A stretch of 64,000 nt of DNA, taken from positions 372,001 to 436,000 of the forward strand of contig NZ_JAJMOX010000002.1 in assembly GCF_020991455.1 (NCBI RefSeq), in the 5' to 3' direction. This DNA comes from Flavobacterium sp. JAS (GTDB lineage Bacteria; Bacteroidota; Bacteroidia; Flavobacteriales; Flavobacteriaceae). A program made the translations under genes and the position numbers. Below the pieces are notes generated by a model that did no database searches, had not been told where the DNA came from, and was given only the letters and a program-made list of their open reading frames with translations. Shown here piece after piece: positions 9,968 to 17,906 of this stretch (position 1 is its first letter; each line of letters opens with the position of its first letter).

Positions 9968-10274
9968 CAAAAAAGGAACTTAATTTTAAGTTATTTTTAA
10001 ATTAATTTTTAATTCGTTGGAATTGAATAAAATAAAAAATACCCAATTGAAATGTTTTTTCAATTTATTTTAAAATATAAGATTATTCTTAGGCGCGTTG
10101 TTCGATTTTTGTTTTCTGTTTTTAGCCTCTTGCGCCTTGAAGAGCCAATTTTACTGATGTATTACGCATAAAGTTTATTCGATATATTTCAAGGTCGTTT
10201 TGAAATATATAAGCTTCTCTAAAAAAAATAATTTAGAGGCTTGTATTGAGAATGTATGTTATGGTGTAAAACAA
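9968..10274. other. Intergenic region without a visible gene
   Basis: AT-rich spacer between the tRNA-Tyr promoter and the terminator of the thioredoxin-family gene. I see no conserved ORF or clear RNA structure, only short repeats of TTTGAAATATA type around 10180-10215. Confidence 0.4.
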
Positions 10275-10301
10275 AAAAAATCTCCACTAGGGAGATTTTT
10301 T
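10275..10301 (-). terminator. Terminator after the TlpA-family gene
   Basis: AAAAAATCTCC and GGAGATTTTTT pair across a 5-base loop, and T-runs occur on both strands. It lies 22 bases beyond the stop codon of the interrupted thioredoxin-like gene and could also work on the plus strand. Confidence 0.8.
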
Positions 10302-10322
10302 GTTTTATTCTGAAAATTGGTC

Positions 10323-11489
10323 TTATTTGGCCAAAAGTTCTAATATTTTTGCTCTTAATTCAGGGCCTCTTAAGTCTTGTGCAACTACTTTTCCTGTTGC
10401 ATCAAGTATAAAGGTTGCTGGAATAGATTGAACACCGTATTGAGCCGCAATTGGCTCTTCCCAAAATTTTAGGTTTGAAACTTGTGTCCAGGTTAAACCA
10501 TCTTTAGCGATAGCTTCTTTCCAGGCTGCTGCTTCTTTATCTAAAGAAACACCAACAATATTTAATCCTTTTGAGTGTAGTTCTTTATAAATGGCTACAA
10601 CATTAGGATTTTCCTTTCTGCATGGTCCGCACCATGAAGCCCAAAAGTCTACAATAGTTACTTTACCTAAACTTTCTTTAAGTGAAACTACTTTTCCTTG
10701 TGGATTAGGAGCTGAAAAATCTGATCTTCATTTAGCGCTACCAACAGGAGGAGCTGACGCACCAACTGCAGGCATTTTTGCTTGACCTATTTTAGTTTTA
10801 ATGTCTTTTCCAGGAGTAGTATTTTTTACAGACTCATCTAAAGCATTGTATAAACTTTCAGTTTTTTTGATATCAGCACTTGGATCAGCTATCATACTTT
10901 GAATAATCAAAGCAGAGATATATGATTTTGGGTGACTTTCAGCATAAGCTAAATATTTCTTTTTAGAGTTTGCCTGAACTTCAGTTTGAATTTCCATGTA
11001 TTGTTTCATCAAACCATTGATAACTGCTGTATCTTGAGCTTGTTGAGCAGCTTGCATTTTTTGAGTATTTTTTTTCTGGAAATCAATTAAACTTTTTTGA
11101 GTTTTTGTTAGATCTTCATTGAATTTTACATACTCATCATTGTTGTAAGTTCCAGAAACTTTAGATTTATGGATACTGTCTTTATCAATTGCAACGGTGA
11201 TTTCTCCAGTTTCTAAGATAAAAGGTAGAGGTGCATTAGAACCTTGAACAATTAATGCGTGAAAAGCTGGTTCAGTTACTTTTCCTTTTATTTCGAATTT
11301 TCCGTTTTCAACTTTTACTGTATCAAGAGCTACCGTCATTTTTGTTGTTGGATCTTGACCTTGAAGAATGATAGTTTTTCCGTTTTCGATTCCTTTAGCA
11401 GTTCCGGTAATTAGATATTCTCCGTCTTTAACTTTGCTGCATGACATAATCGCTACAGAAGCGGTAAGTAAAAAAAGTATTTTTTTCAT
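10323..11489 (-). pseudogene. TlpA/thioredoxin-family lipoprotein with DUF4369-like N-domain, interrupted by in-frame TGA
   Basis: The intact form would be an envelope disulfide reductase of about 388 residues. Start ATG at 11489 gives a lipoprotein signal (MKKILFLLTASVAIMSC). The N-terminal half (to residue 253) is a DUF4369-like beta domain plus a helical linker. A TGA at 10730-10728 ends that frame. The very next codons in the same frame continue as SDFSAPNPQGKVVSL, then a complete thioredoxin fold with WCGPC (active Cys pair) and a cis-Pro SIPATF, ending at TAA 10323. The break sits in the linker just before the thioredoxin domain. No ATG lies in frame early in the second half, so independent translation is doubtful. 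It is either a real nonsense mutation, a sequencing error, or stop readthrough. The thioredoxin half shows no other decay. Confidence 0.85.
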
Positions 11490-11694
11490 TTATAAAATAA
11501 TTAGTTAATTGATTTGTGCAACAAAAGTATCTAAAAATCTAAAACTTAAAGAATTTTGTAACCTAAAATTTTGTTATAGTTTTTTTGGCTCTAATAAGCC
11601 TGTAGTCAGCGTGTTTACTGGCTTATTTTGGTTTAAAACTCTCACTTGTATTATTATTATGAATCTAAATAATCATTTTTTTAATTTTTAGGCA

Positions 11695-11724
11695 TAAAAA
11701 AAGCACTCTGTTTCCAGAATGCTT
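11695..11724 (-). terminator. Terminator of the DnaJ-KTSC gene
   Basis: On the minus strand AAGCATTCTG, GAAA loop, CAGAGTGCTT (one G-U pair), then a run of T. It lies 23 bases after the stop at 11747. Confidence 0.8.
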
Positions 11725-11746
11725 GTAAGTATATTATAGTATAAAA

Positions 11747-12187
11747 CTATTCTTGATTTGTTTTCTTTCTCCAAGTAAAAGAGTTCAAAATGTGTCTTTT
11801 TGCGAATCTTCCAGGAGAGTCAGCATTTACCATTTTCACGTAAGTAGCTTTAGGAACACTAATGTATTCGTAAACACTTCCGTTAGAGAAATCAATAATT
11901 AAACGACCTTCAACAAATTTATAATCAGTAATTGTTGCAGTTGAGATAGTCTCAGTATATTCAGGTAAATTAGCTTTAATTGTTTCAGGATTAATACTTA
12001 CCAAAAAGTGATAAGCCTCAATAATAGCTTTACTTTTTTCTTCTGCAGCTTTTAAACCAGCATCATCACCTTGAAATTTATCAGGATGAGATTCTTTCAT
12101 CGCATTACGGTAAATGGTTTTTAAATCTTTTAACTCTGCGGTTTTCTCTACGTTTAGTAACTTACGGTATTCAACTATTTTTTTCAT
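11747..12187 (-). CDS. DnaJ-like domain fused to a KTSC domain
   Basis: 146 residues. The N-terminal part (about 1-65) is a short J-domain with the HPD motif in KESHPDKFQG, which in Hsp40 proteins stimulates DnaK ATPase. The C-terminal part (about 80-140) contains a KTSC-type fold (INFSNGS..YEYxxVP-like, here IDFSNGSVYEYISVP) ending in a basic tail. The role is unknown. The J-domain suggests it delivers something to DnaK, while KTSC domains are often tied to nucleic-acid or RNA-linked proteins. A TACCTTTG box on the minus strand at 12266-12259 may be its promoter. Domain calls come from motif reading. Confidence 0.8.
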   Translation of the reverse strand: MKKIVEYRKLLNVEKTAELKDLKTIYRNAMKESHPDKFQGDDAGLKAAEEKSKAIIEAYHFLVSINPETIKANLPEYTETISTATITDYKFVEGRLIIDFSNGSVYEYISVPKATYVKMVNADSPGRFAKRHILNSFTWRKKTNQE

Positions 12188-12527
12188 AAATAAAAGGTAA
12201 CTTCTTGTCTATTAGTTTGAAATGAGTGTTTTTTACTTCAAAACGACAATTTTTTTGCAAAGGTACACTTTTTTTTAACTTTTTACTTTTGATAGAAAAA
12301 ATATTCGGAAAATTTGTAAAATGTTAGAAGTTAGATCTTAAAGGTTTAAAAATTCTATCTGGATTGTAGCGAACTAATTTAACGGCAAAGCGCGCAAAGT
12401 TTTTCACCTATTAAGTAATTCATAAAAACGCAAAGCTCGCAAAGCTTAGTATTGAACCAGCTTTGCGAACTTTGTAGAAAAACTTTCGCTCATTTCAACC
12501 TGAGACAAAGAAAATCTGAAACAAACC
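12188..12527. repeat. Intergenic region with inverted CAAAG-type repeats
   Basis: No gene. Positions 12383-12474 hold degenerate GCAAAGC-type repeats. CAAAGCTCGCAAAGCT (12431-12446) faces its complement at 12459-12474 with a single mismatch in 16 and a 12-base loop. This would fold into a strong hairpin between two minus-strand genes. The right-hand part (12259-12266) carries the candidate promoter of the DnaJ-KTSC gene. Confidence 0.65.
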
Positions 12528-12779
12528 TTACTTATCCTCAGGTTTCTGATTCGCTTTATGAAAGTTTTTTGATTTTTTTGGATATTTATCGTAGCTAATA
12601 TCGCTTGGATTCTCAATTACAGATTTAATGGTAATTAATTCGCCTACAGTATGGTTTGTATGTGCGATTTTATAATCTAAAAGATACTCACCACAGAAAT
12701 AATTATTGTTTTCATCCTTCTCCATGATCCCGGTATAAACTCCTTTTTGCAGCATTTTTTCTTGTGAACCTTTAGACAT
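12528..12779 (-). CDS. Small conserved-type hypothetical protein, 83 residues
   Basis: I do not recognise a family. The protein is soluble, rich in Lys, Glu and Asn, with a Lys-rich C-terminus (PKKSKNFHKANQKPEDK). No signal peptide or membrane segment is seen. It is divergent from the gene at 12867, and a TAACTTTG box at 12814-12807 on the minus strand could be its promoter. Clean start, and spacing consistent with a real gene. Confidence 0.65.
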   Translation of the reverse strand: MSKGSQEKMLQKGVYTGIMEKDENNNYFCGEYLLDYKIAHTNHTVGELITIKSVIENPSDISYDKYPKKSKNFHKANQKPEDK

Positions 12780-12855
12780 GACTTTATTTATTTAAAATTG
12801 ATGGTACAAAGTTAATCAATTTATCTTTGTTTTAGGGAGTTCGGGACAATCTCAG

Positions 12856-12863
12856 TATATTTG
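12856..12863 (+). promoter_or_regulatory. -7 box immediately in front of a start codon
   Basis: TATATTTG matches TAnnTTTG and ends 3 bases before ATG 12867. Transcription would then start at or next to the initiation codon. A TTTG at 12826-12829 is further upstream than usual. Confidence 0.5.
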
Positions 12864-12866
12864 CAC

Positions 12867-13409
12867 ATGCAAAAAAACTTCAAACCACATCCTAATTCGT
12901 TCAAAAATACTTTTTGTGTATTTCATGAAGTACTCTCAAATGAGATTGAAGGTTTAAAGAAACAGTTTGAAAGCAAAGCCGGAAGTACTTATTATTATAC
13001 AGAAGCGGGAATGTACAGGGTTTCGAATCATTGGGGAAGATTAGCCAATAGCAAATGGCGTTTAGTAACAATGGAACCCGAAACTCCGTCAAAAACAAAA
13101 ACAGGTTTTGCTCCCTGGAATGAATTTTACCCTGATAATGCCGAAGAAAAACTATATTATATAGAAGCCGATTTTGACAGAAATATGGTAACGTATCAGC
13201 ACAAAAAAAATCCGAATTACGATCAGAAAGCAATTCTAAGAACTAGTTTTGAAACCACAAAACGGATTAAACAAATCAGGAATTTGCAACAATTGACTTC
13301 CTGGGCAAAACATTTTGATTATGATGATATTGCCGATTTGCGAAAGCAGATTATTACTGAATTGATTTACACAGAGAAAACTTTAGACGAAATTAAAAGA
13401 GAAATATAA
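12867..13409 (+). CDS. Hypothetical protein, 180 residues
   Basis: I do not recognise a named family. It is a cytoplasmic protein with several Trp and Tyr residues, including VSNHWGRLANSKWRL, followed by acidic and basic helices. A TTG six bases upstream is in frame, but the ATG at 12867 is preferred. The stop overlaps the start of the next 48-residue ORF (TAATG), indicating a translationally coupled pair. The -7 box abuts the start codon, so the mRNA may be leaderless. Confidence 0.75.
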   Translation: MQKNFKPHPNSFKNTFCVFHEVLSNEIEGLKKQFESKAGSTYYYTEAGMYRVSNHWGRLANSKWRLVTMEPETPSKTKTGFAPWNEFYPDNAEEKLYYIEADFDRNMVTYQHKKNPNYDQKAILRTSFETTKRIKQIRNLQQLTSWAKHFDYDDIADLRKQIITELIYTEKTLDEIKREI

Positions 13410-13555
13410 TGGGACGCAACAACGAGAGGAATATCAAAAAGCACAACGACAAATTGCACAAAGCCCAAAATAAAGTAAAGCAGGCTGAAATTGCACGTAA
13501 AGAAAAGCTAAAAGAAATTATCAAGAAGTTTAACGAGGACAAAGCGCAGGAATAA
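13409..13555 (+). CDS. Small basic helical protein, 48 residues
   Basis: ATG at 13409 overlaps the upstream stop in TAATG, a coupling typical of operons. The product is almost entirely Lys, Glu, Asn, Gln and Ala (for example KLHKAQNKVKQAEIARKEK), predicting one long amphipathic or coiled-coil helix. It is basic in the centre. It may bind nucleic acid or its partner at 12867, but nothing in the sequence fixes a function. Confidence 0.6.
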   Translation: MGRNNERNIKKHNDKLHKAQNKVKQAEIARKEKLKEIIKKFNEDKAQE

Positions 13556-13560
13556 AAAGA

Positions 13561-13624
13561 TTTCAAGTTTTTTTAGTTTCATGTTTCAAGTTATGCTCAG
13601 CAACTTGAAACCTGAAACTTGAAA
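13561..13624. repeat. Nested inverted repeat of TTTCAAG type
   Basis: GTTTCAAGTT (13583-13592) pairs with AACTTGAAAC (13602-13611), and an outer TTTCAAGTTT (13561-13570) pairs with AAACTTGAAA (13615-13624). It forms a long hairpin between two plus-strand genes. A related degenerate piece lies near 49190-49245. Confidence 0.75.
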
Positions 13625-13647
13625 CAAAAATAACAATACATATAGAT

Positions 13648-13875
13648 ATGAAATTCGAAGATTTAAAAGTAAGTGTGCAGGAAATTATTGATCTAATTGC
13701 TGCAAAAAACGACAGAGAAGCCAATAATAAATTGCTTGAAGTAAATGAAATATTAGACGAGATGCTGGATCACGCCGAAGAAGATGAAGATTTAAGAGAA
13801 ATTAGTCGTTATCAGGTATTATTGAATCAATTGCATGTTAAGATTAATGGCGAAGAGCAAGTAGATGGAGAGTAA
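13648..13875 (+). CDS. Small acidic hypothetical protein, 75 residues
   Basis: No family recognised. The sequence is strongly acidic and helical (MLDHAEEDEDLREISRYQ), with heptad-like leucines that suggest a helical bundle or coiled coil. It overlaps the following YchJ-like gene by 11 bases, so the two are probably translated together. Confidence 0.7.
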   Translation: MKFEDLKVSVQEIIDLIAAKNDREANNKLLEVNEILDEMLDHAEEDEDLREISRYQVLLNQLHVKINGEEQVDGE

Positions 13876-14245
13876 AAAATGCTTTTGCGATACGGGTTTA
13901 TTGTTTGAAAATTGCTGCGGATTGTATCTTAAAAACAATCAAAAAGCGCCAACAGCATTGGCTTTGATGCGTTCGAGATATTCGGCATACGCCACTTATA
14001 ATGCTGATTATCTTTTGCAAACGACTCATGTTTCTGAAAGGCAATATTATTCAAAAGCCGAAATCCTGAAATGGGCAACAAGCAATAAATGGCAAAAATT
14101 AGAGATTTTGAGTTTTACCGAAAATACGGTAGAATTTAAAGCCCATTTTTTAGATGCAAATCAAAAACCGCAAACGCATTACGAATTTTCTACTTTTAAA
14201 TTCGAAGATAATGCGTGGTACTATCTTGATGGAAAGTTTGAATAA
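13865..14245 (+). CDS. YchJ-like (UPF0225) metal-binding domain protein
   Basis: 126 residues. The N-terminus has the Cys cluster CFCDTGLLFENCC of YchJ/SEC-C-related proteins, likely binding zinc. ALMRSRYSAY follows, a hallmark of the YchJ family, then an NTF2-like alpha+beta fold. Family members often carry a further C-terminal Cys motif; only the N-terminal cluster is present here. Function of the family is not established. It overlaps the 75-residue upstream gene. Confidence 0.85.
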   Translation: MESKKCFCDTGLLFENCCGLYLKNNQKAPTALALMRSRYSAYATYNADYLLQTTHVSERQYYSKAEILKWATSNKWQKLEILSFTENTVEFKAHFLDANQKPQTHYEFSTFKFEDNAWYYLDGKFE

Positions 14246-14322
14246 TTGATAGGTTTTTTCGCTAATTCAACTCTTTTTGTTTCAATATTTTAACTAAAAA
14301 TTAATAAACGTTTCTTTTTTCG

Positions 14323-14352
14323 TAATTCTAAAATAGTGTAATTTTAGAATTA
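14323..14352 (+). promoter_or_regulatory. Perfect 12-bp inverted repeat overlapping the start of the VWA gene
   Basis: TAATTCTAAAAT (14323-14334) and ATTTTAGAATTA (14341-14352) are exact reverse complements separated by 6 bases. The second arm ends on the A of the ATG. It could be a DNA operator, or an mRNA hairpin that occludes initiation. Confidence 0.6.
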
Positions 14353-15470
14353 TGAAAAACGAATTTAAAAAAGGTTTTTATTTTAAGTCGTACGAAGCCC
14401 CATTTCAGTCTCCGTTTGAAAAACTTTTTGGCATTTTTAAAGAGTTAATCACCCATACTTCGGGTGATTTTGATGAAGCTATAGACTGGCTTCGGGAGTT
14501 AGATAAAGAATATAAACTTACGGATGAGAACTACACAATCGATGATTTTATCGAAGATTTAAAAAAGAAAGGTTACATAAAAGACGAAGTCAAACCCGAT
14601 GGAAGCGGAGGCTTTGGAATCACTGCTAAAACAGAACGTGCCATCAGGCAGCAAGCTTTAGATCAAATTTTCGGAAATTTAAAACGTTCGGGAAACGGAA
14701 ATCACAAAATCAAACATGCCGGAAATGGCGATGAACACACAGGAGAATTCCGCGAGTTTAATTTTGGAGACGGTTTAGAACGAATTTCGCTGACAGAAAG
14801 TTTACGAAATGCACAAATCAATAACGGTGTAGAGAGTTTCATGCTCACCGAAAATGATTTGGTTGTCGAAGAAACACAATACAAAGCTCAAATGAGTACT
14901 GTTTTGATGATCGACATCAGTCATAGTATGATTTTATACGGCGAAGACCGAATCACGCCTGCCAAAAAAGTTGCAATGGCTTTGGCCGAATTAATCACAA
15001 CTCGTTATCCAAAAGACACACTTGATATTTTAGTTTTCGGAAACGATGCCTGGACGATCCCAATTAAGGATTTGCCGTATTTGCAAGTTGGTCCATATCA
15101 TACCAATACAGTTGCGGGACTTCAATTAGCAATGGATATTTTGCGTAGAAAGCGAAATACCAACAAGCAAATTTTCATGATTACCGACGGAAAACCGAGT
15201 TGCGTTCGCGAGCGTGACGGTTCCTATTATATGAATAGTAACGGACTTGATGAATATATCGTTGATAAATGTTATACACAAGCACAACAAGCCAGAAAAT
15301 TACACATTCCGATAACGACATTTATGATTGCAAATGACCCTTATTTGCAACGTTTTGTCAATCATTTTACAGAAGCAAATCAAGGAAAAGCATTTTATAC
15401 CGGACTTAAAGGTTTGGGTGAAATGATTTTTGAAGATTATGAAACGAATAGGAAGAAGAGGGTTCGTTAA
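14352..15470 (+). CDS. VWA-domain protein, CoxE/magnesium-chelatase-D-like
   Basis: 372 residues. The N-terminal 170 residues are a helical region with a Gly/Asn-rich linker. The C-terminal half is a von Willebrand A domain with the MIDAS motif D188-I-S-H-S192, Thr in GPYHTNTVAG and Asp in MITDGKPS. Such proteins work as the metal-binding partner of MoxR/ChlI-type AAA+ ATPases in metal insertion or protein assembly. The next gene (15649) encodes exactly such an ATPase. The client is unknown. A perfect inverted repeat covers the start codon, suggesting control at this point. Confidence 0.88.
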   Translation: MKNEFKKGFYFKSYEAPFQSPFEKLFGIFKELITHTSGDFDEAIDWLRELDKEYKLTDENYTIDDFIEDLKKKGYIKDEVKPDGSGGFGITAKTERAIRQQALDQIFGNLKRSGNGNHKIKHAGNGDEHTGEFREFNFGDGLERISLTESLRNAQINNGVESFMLTENDLVVEETQYKAQMSTVLMIDISHSMILYGEDRITPAKKVAMALAELITTRYPKDTLDILVFGNDAWTIPIKDLPYLQVGPYHTNTVAGLQLAMDILRRKRNTNKQIFMITDGKPSCVRERDGSYYMNSNGLDEYIVDKCYTQAQQARKLHIPITTFMIANDPYLQRFVNHFTEANQGKAFYTGLKGLGEMIFEDYETNRKKRVR

Positions 15471-15473
15471 TTT

Positions 15474-15580
15474 AGGTTCAAAGTTGCAAAGGTTCATAGG
15501 GACAAAGGTTTTTACGTTATGTCCCGTGGATGAATTTTATACATAATGTATATTGTAGAGACACACAGCAGTGCGCCTCC
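15474..15580. repeat. Intergenic degenerate repeat with palindromic GAGAC..CAGCAGTG..CTC core
   Basis: The left part is a GGTTCAAAGTTGCAAAGG-type tract. GAGACACACAGCAGTGCGCCTC at 15558-15579 is a near-palindrome. Both types recur at 34960-35145. No gene is supported here, and the stretch separates the VWA and AAA+ genes. Confidence 0.55.
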
Positions 15581-15648
15581 CGCAAAGAAATGACACAATC
15601 ATTGTCATTAAAAACAAATTAAATAATAAAACAGCTATTTCAATAAAA

Positions 15649-17112
15649 ATGGAAATAAATACTATAAAAACATTAGGTCAATTAAAAGCCTCGGGATATA
15701 AAAGCATCAGTATCAAGGACGAATTACGAAATAACCTTCGTGAGAAAATCAAATCGGGAAAACCTGTTTTTGAAGGTGTTCATGGTTTCGAAAATACCGT
15801 GATTCCAGAATTAGAACGTGCTATTTTATCGCGTCATAACATCAATTTATTAGGACTTCGCGGACAGGCAAAAACACGTTTGGCGCGCAAAATGGTCGAA
15901 TTATTAGACGAATATATTCCGTTTGTAACCGATTCTGAGATTAATGACGATCCGTTAAATCCGATTTCGCGTTTTGCCAGAGATATTATTGCCGAAAAAG
16001 GTGATGAAACTCCAATTTCATGGTTGCACAGAAACGAGCGTTTCTTCGAGAAATTAGCAACGCCAGATGTAACCGTTGCCGATTTAATCGGAGACGTTGA
16101 TCCAATAAAAGCCGCAAATCTAAAATTATCTTACGCTGATGATCGTGTAATTCACTTTGGGATGATTCCAAGAGCGAACCGTTCTATTTTTGTCATCAAC
16201 GAATTGCCGGATTTACAAGCCAGAATTCAGGTGGCGTTGTTTAATATTTTGCAGGAAGGGGATATTCAAATTAGAGGATTTAAATTGAGAATGCCACTAG
16301 ATATGCAATTTATATTTACGGCAAATCCAGAAGATTATACCAATCGTGGTAGTATTGTAACGCCATTAAAAGACAGAATTGGTTCTCAAATCCTGACACA
16401 TTATCCTCAGAGTGTTGCTATTGCCAGAACAATTACAGAGCAAGAAGCAAAACTGGATGAAACACAACACAAACTCGTTCATGTGCCAAGTTTGGCTAAA
16501 GATATCTTAGAGCAAATAAGTTTTGAAGCCCGTGAGAGCGAGTACATCGATAATAAAAGCGGTGTGAGTGCCAGAATGAGTATTACCGCTTTTGAGAATT
16601 TAATGAGCACCGCTGAACGCCGTGCTTTGAAAGCCGGAGTTGATAAAACTACTTTGCGTTTGTCTGATTTCATTGGAATCATTCCGGCCATTACCGGAAA
16701 AGTAGAATTGGTTTACGAAGGAGAGCAGGAGGGAGCCGCTGCAGTGGCGCAGAACTTAATTGGTTCAGCAATCAGAACTTTATTTCCAACGCTTTTGCCT
16801 AAGATTGAAAAATTGGAAAAACCAGGAGAAAAAACACCATATTCAGATTTGATTGAATGGTTTTTTGCCGAAAGCGGTTTCGAATTATTAGACGACGCTT
16901 CAGACGCTGAATACAAAAGCATTCTGGATGAAGTAACTCCGTTAGATGTTTTGTTAAAGAAATACCAGCCACAATTGGATAAAAACGACCAATATTTCTT
17001 CAAAGAATTTGTTTTATGGGGATTGGTTGAATATAAAAAACTAAGCAAAGATCGCTTTGCACAAGGGCATCAGTTTAAAGATATGTACGGAAGTTATATT
17101 AGTAAATTGTAA
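15649..17112 (+). CDS. AAA+ ATPase, magnesium-chelatase-I/MoxR-like
   Basis: The start is taken at ATG 15649 (487 residues). A frame extension to 15571 runs through repeat sequence and is unlikely to be coding. The ATPase core has a Walker A-like GLRGQAKT (69-76), with Ala where GxxGxGKT/S has Gly. The Walker B region reads FVINELPD, with Asn in place of the usual Asp before Glu. Sensor-1-like FIFTANPEDYTNRG and an Arg-finger region LKDRIGSQI follow. It pairs with the upstream VWA protein, as in chelatase I/D or MoxR/VWA systems that remodel proteins or insert metals. The altered Walker residues could lower or change ATP turnover, or may be normal for this subfamily. Confidence 0.9.
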   Translation: MEINTIKTLGQLKASGYKSISIKDELRNNLREKIKSGKPVFEGVHGFENTVIPELERAILSRHNINLLGLRGQAKTRLARKMVELLDEYIPFVTDSEINDDPLNPISRFARDIIAEKGDETPISWLHRNERFFEKLATPDVTVADLIGDVDPIKAANLKLSYADDRVIHFGMIPRANRSIFVINELPDLQARIQVALFNILQEGDIQIRGFKLRMPLDMQFIFTANPEDYTNRGSIVTPLKDRIGSQILTHYPQSVAIARTITEQEAKLDETQHKLVHVPSLAKDILEQISFEARESEYIDNKSGVSARMSITAFENLMSTAERRALKAGVDKTTLRLSDFIGIIPAITGKVELVYEGEQEGAAAVAQNLIGSAIRTLFPTLLPKIEKLEKPGEKTPYSDLIEWFFAESGFELLDDASDAEYKSILDEVTPLDVLLKKYQPQLDKNDQYFFKEFVLWGLVEYKKLSKDRFAQGHQFKDMYGSYISKL

Positions 17113-17131
17113 TTTAAACGCCTTTTATGTC

Positions 17132-17168
17132 AAAACCCGACAGGTTTTTAAAATCTGTCGGGTTTTTT
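17132..17168 (+). terminator. Terminator after the AAA+ gene
   Basis: AAAACCCGACAG pairs with CTGTCGGGTTTT over an 11-base loop, followed by more T. It lies 20 bases downstream of the stop. Confidence 0.85.
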
Positions 17169-17251
17169 ATTTATTGAAAACAAACCCATTACCATTTTAA
17201 TTTCATCTACCTTGCTCCGTTGGCTGTATTTGCAGTTTTCCCAAACAAAAA

Positions 17252-17845
17252 ATGGAAGATGGTTTCGAAGATTTGATTGCGAGTTATATTGAGAACAAAG
17301 TAGGAATATCAGAACATTTTTTAACCCCTGAATTGGCCAATCATTTAAAGCAGAATTTACTCGATTTAAACCAGAAAAGTTTATTGATGGCTGCCGGAAT
17401 TGGTAATTCGGAGAAACTCAGTTATGATGGCGCGATTAGAAGTGATTCTATCTATTGGCTGGATAAAAAGCACAACAATGTCTTTGAAAATAAGTTTTTC
17501 GATAAAATCGATGCTTTTATATTGTATCTCAATGAAAGTTGTTACACCGGAATTACTGGTTATGAATTTCATTATTCCTTATACGAAACGGGTGATTTTT
17601 ATTTGAAACATTTAGATCAGTTCAAAAATAATCCAAGCCGAAAGTATTCAATGATTAGTTATCTCAATAGTAATTGGAAAGAATCTGATGGAGGAGAACT
17701 TATGATTCATCAGGAAAACAACAATCAAAAAATCTCTCCAACACAGGGGAAAACGGTATTCTTTAAAAGTAATGAATTAGTTCATGAGGTTTTGGTTACA
17801 CAAAATACCCGAATGAGTATTACAGGTTGGCTTAAGAGTGATTAA
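17252..17845 (+). CDS. 2-oxoglutarate/Fe(II) oxygenase, prolyl-4-hydroxylase-like
   Basis: 197 residues. The double-stranded beta-helix core shows the iron-binding HxD in YLKHLDQF and the distal His in ELVHEVLV. Downstream Arg in TRMSITGW would bind 2-oxoglutarate. The spacing between HxD and distal His fits the family. Such enzymes hydroxylate a protein side chain or small molecule using O2. The target is unknown. The gene is monocistronic, after a strong terminator. Confidence 0.88.
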   Translation: MEDGFEDLIASYIENKVGISEHFLTPELANHLKQNLLDLNQKSLLMAAGIGNSEKLSYDGAIRSDSIYWLDKKHNNVFENKFFDKIDAFILYLNESCYTGITGYEFHYSLYETGDFYLKHLDQFKNNPSRKYSMISYLNSNWKESDGGELMIHQENNNQKISPTQGKTVFFKSNELVHEVLVTQNTRMSITGWLKSD

Positions 17846-17880
17846 AATGTTTTTTTTGAAAGTGTAAAACGGATAAAGCT

Positions 17881-17888
17881 TATTTTTG
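17881..17888 (+). promoter_or_regulatory. -7 box of the EamA transporter gene
   Basis: TATTTTTG matches TAnnTTTG and lies 18 bases before ATG 17907. A TTTTG tract about 20 bases upstream may be the -33 element. Confidence 0.55.
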
Positions 17889-17906
17889 CATTCAAAATTT
17901 AAACCT

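Noticed and set aside
10728..10730. TGA as a selenocysteine codon
   Set aside because: The residue is in a linker, not at a redox site, and no SECIS-like hairpin was evident directly downstream.
10591..10785. Plus-strand frame over the interrupted thioredoxin domain
   Set aside because: Antisense of a clear thioredoxin domain with WCGPC. No homology of its own.
15571..15648. N-terminal extension of the AAA+ gene
   Set aside because: These 26 codons run through a dispersed repeat tail. The ATG at 15649 gives the conventional start.
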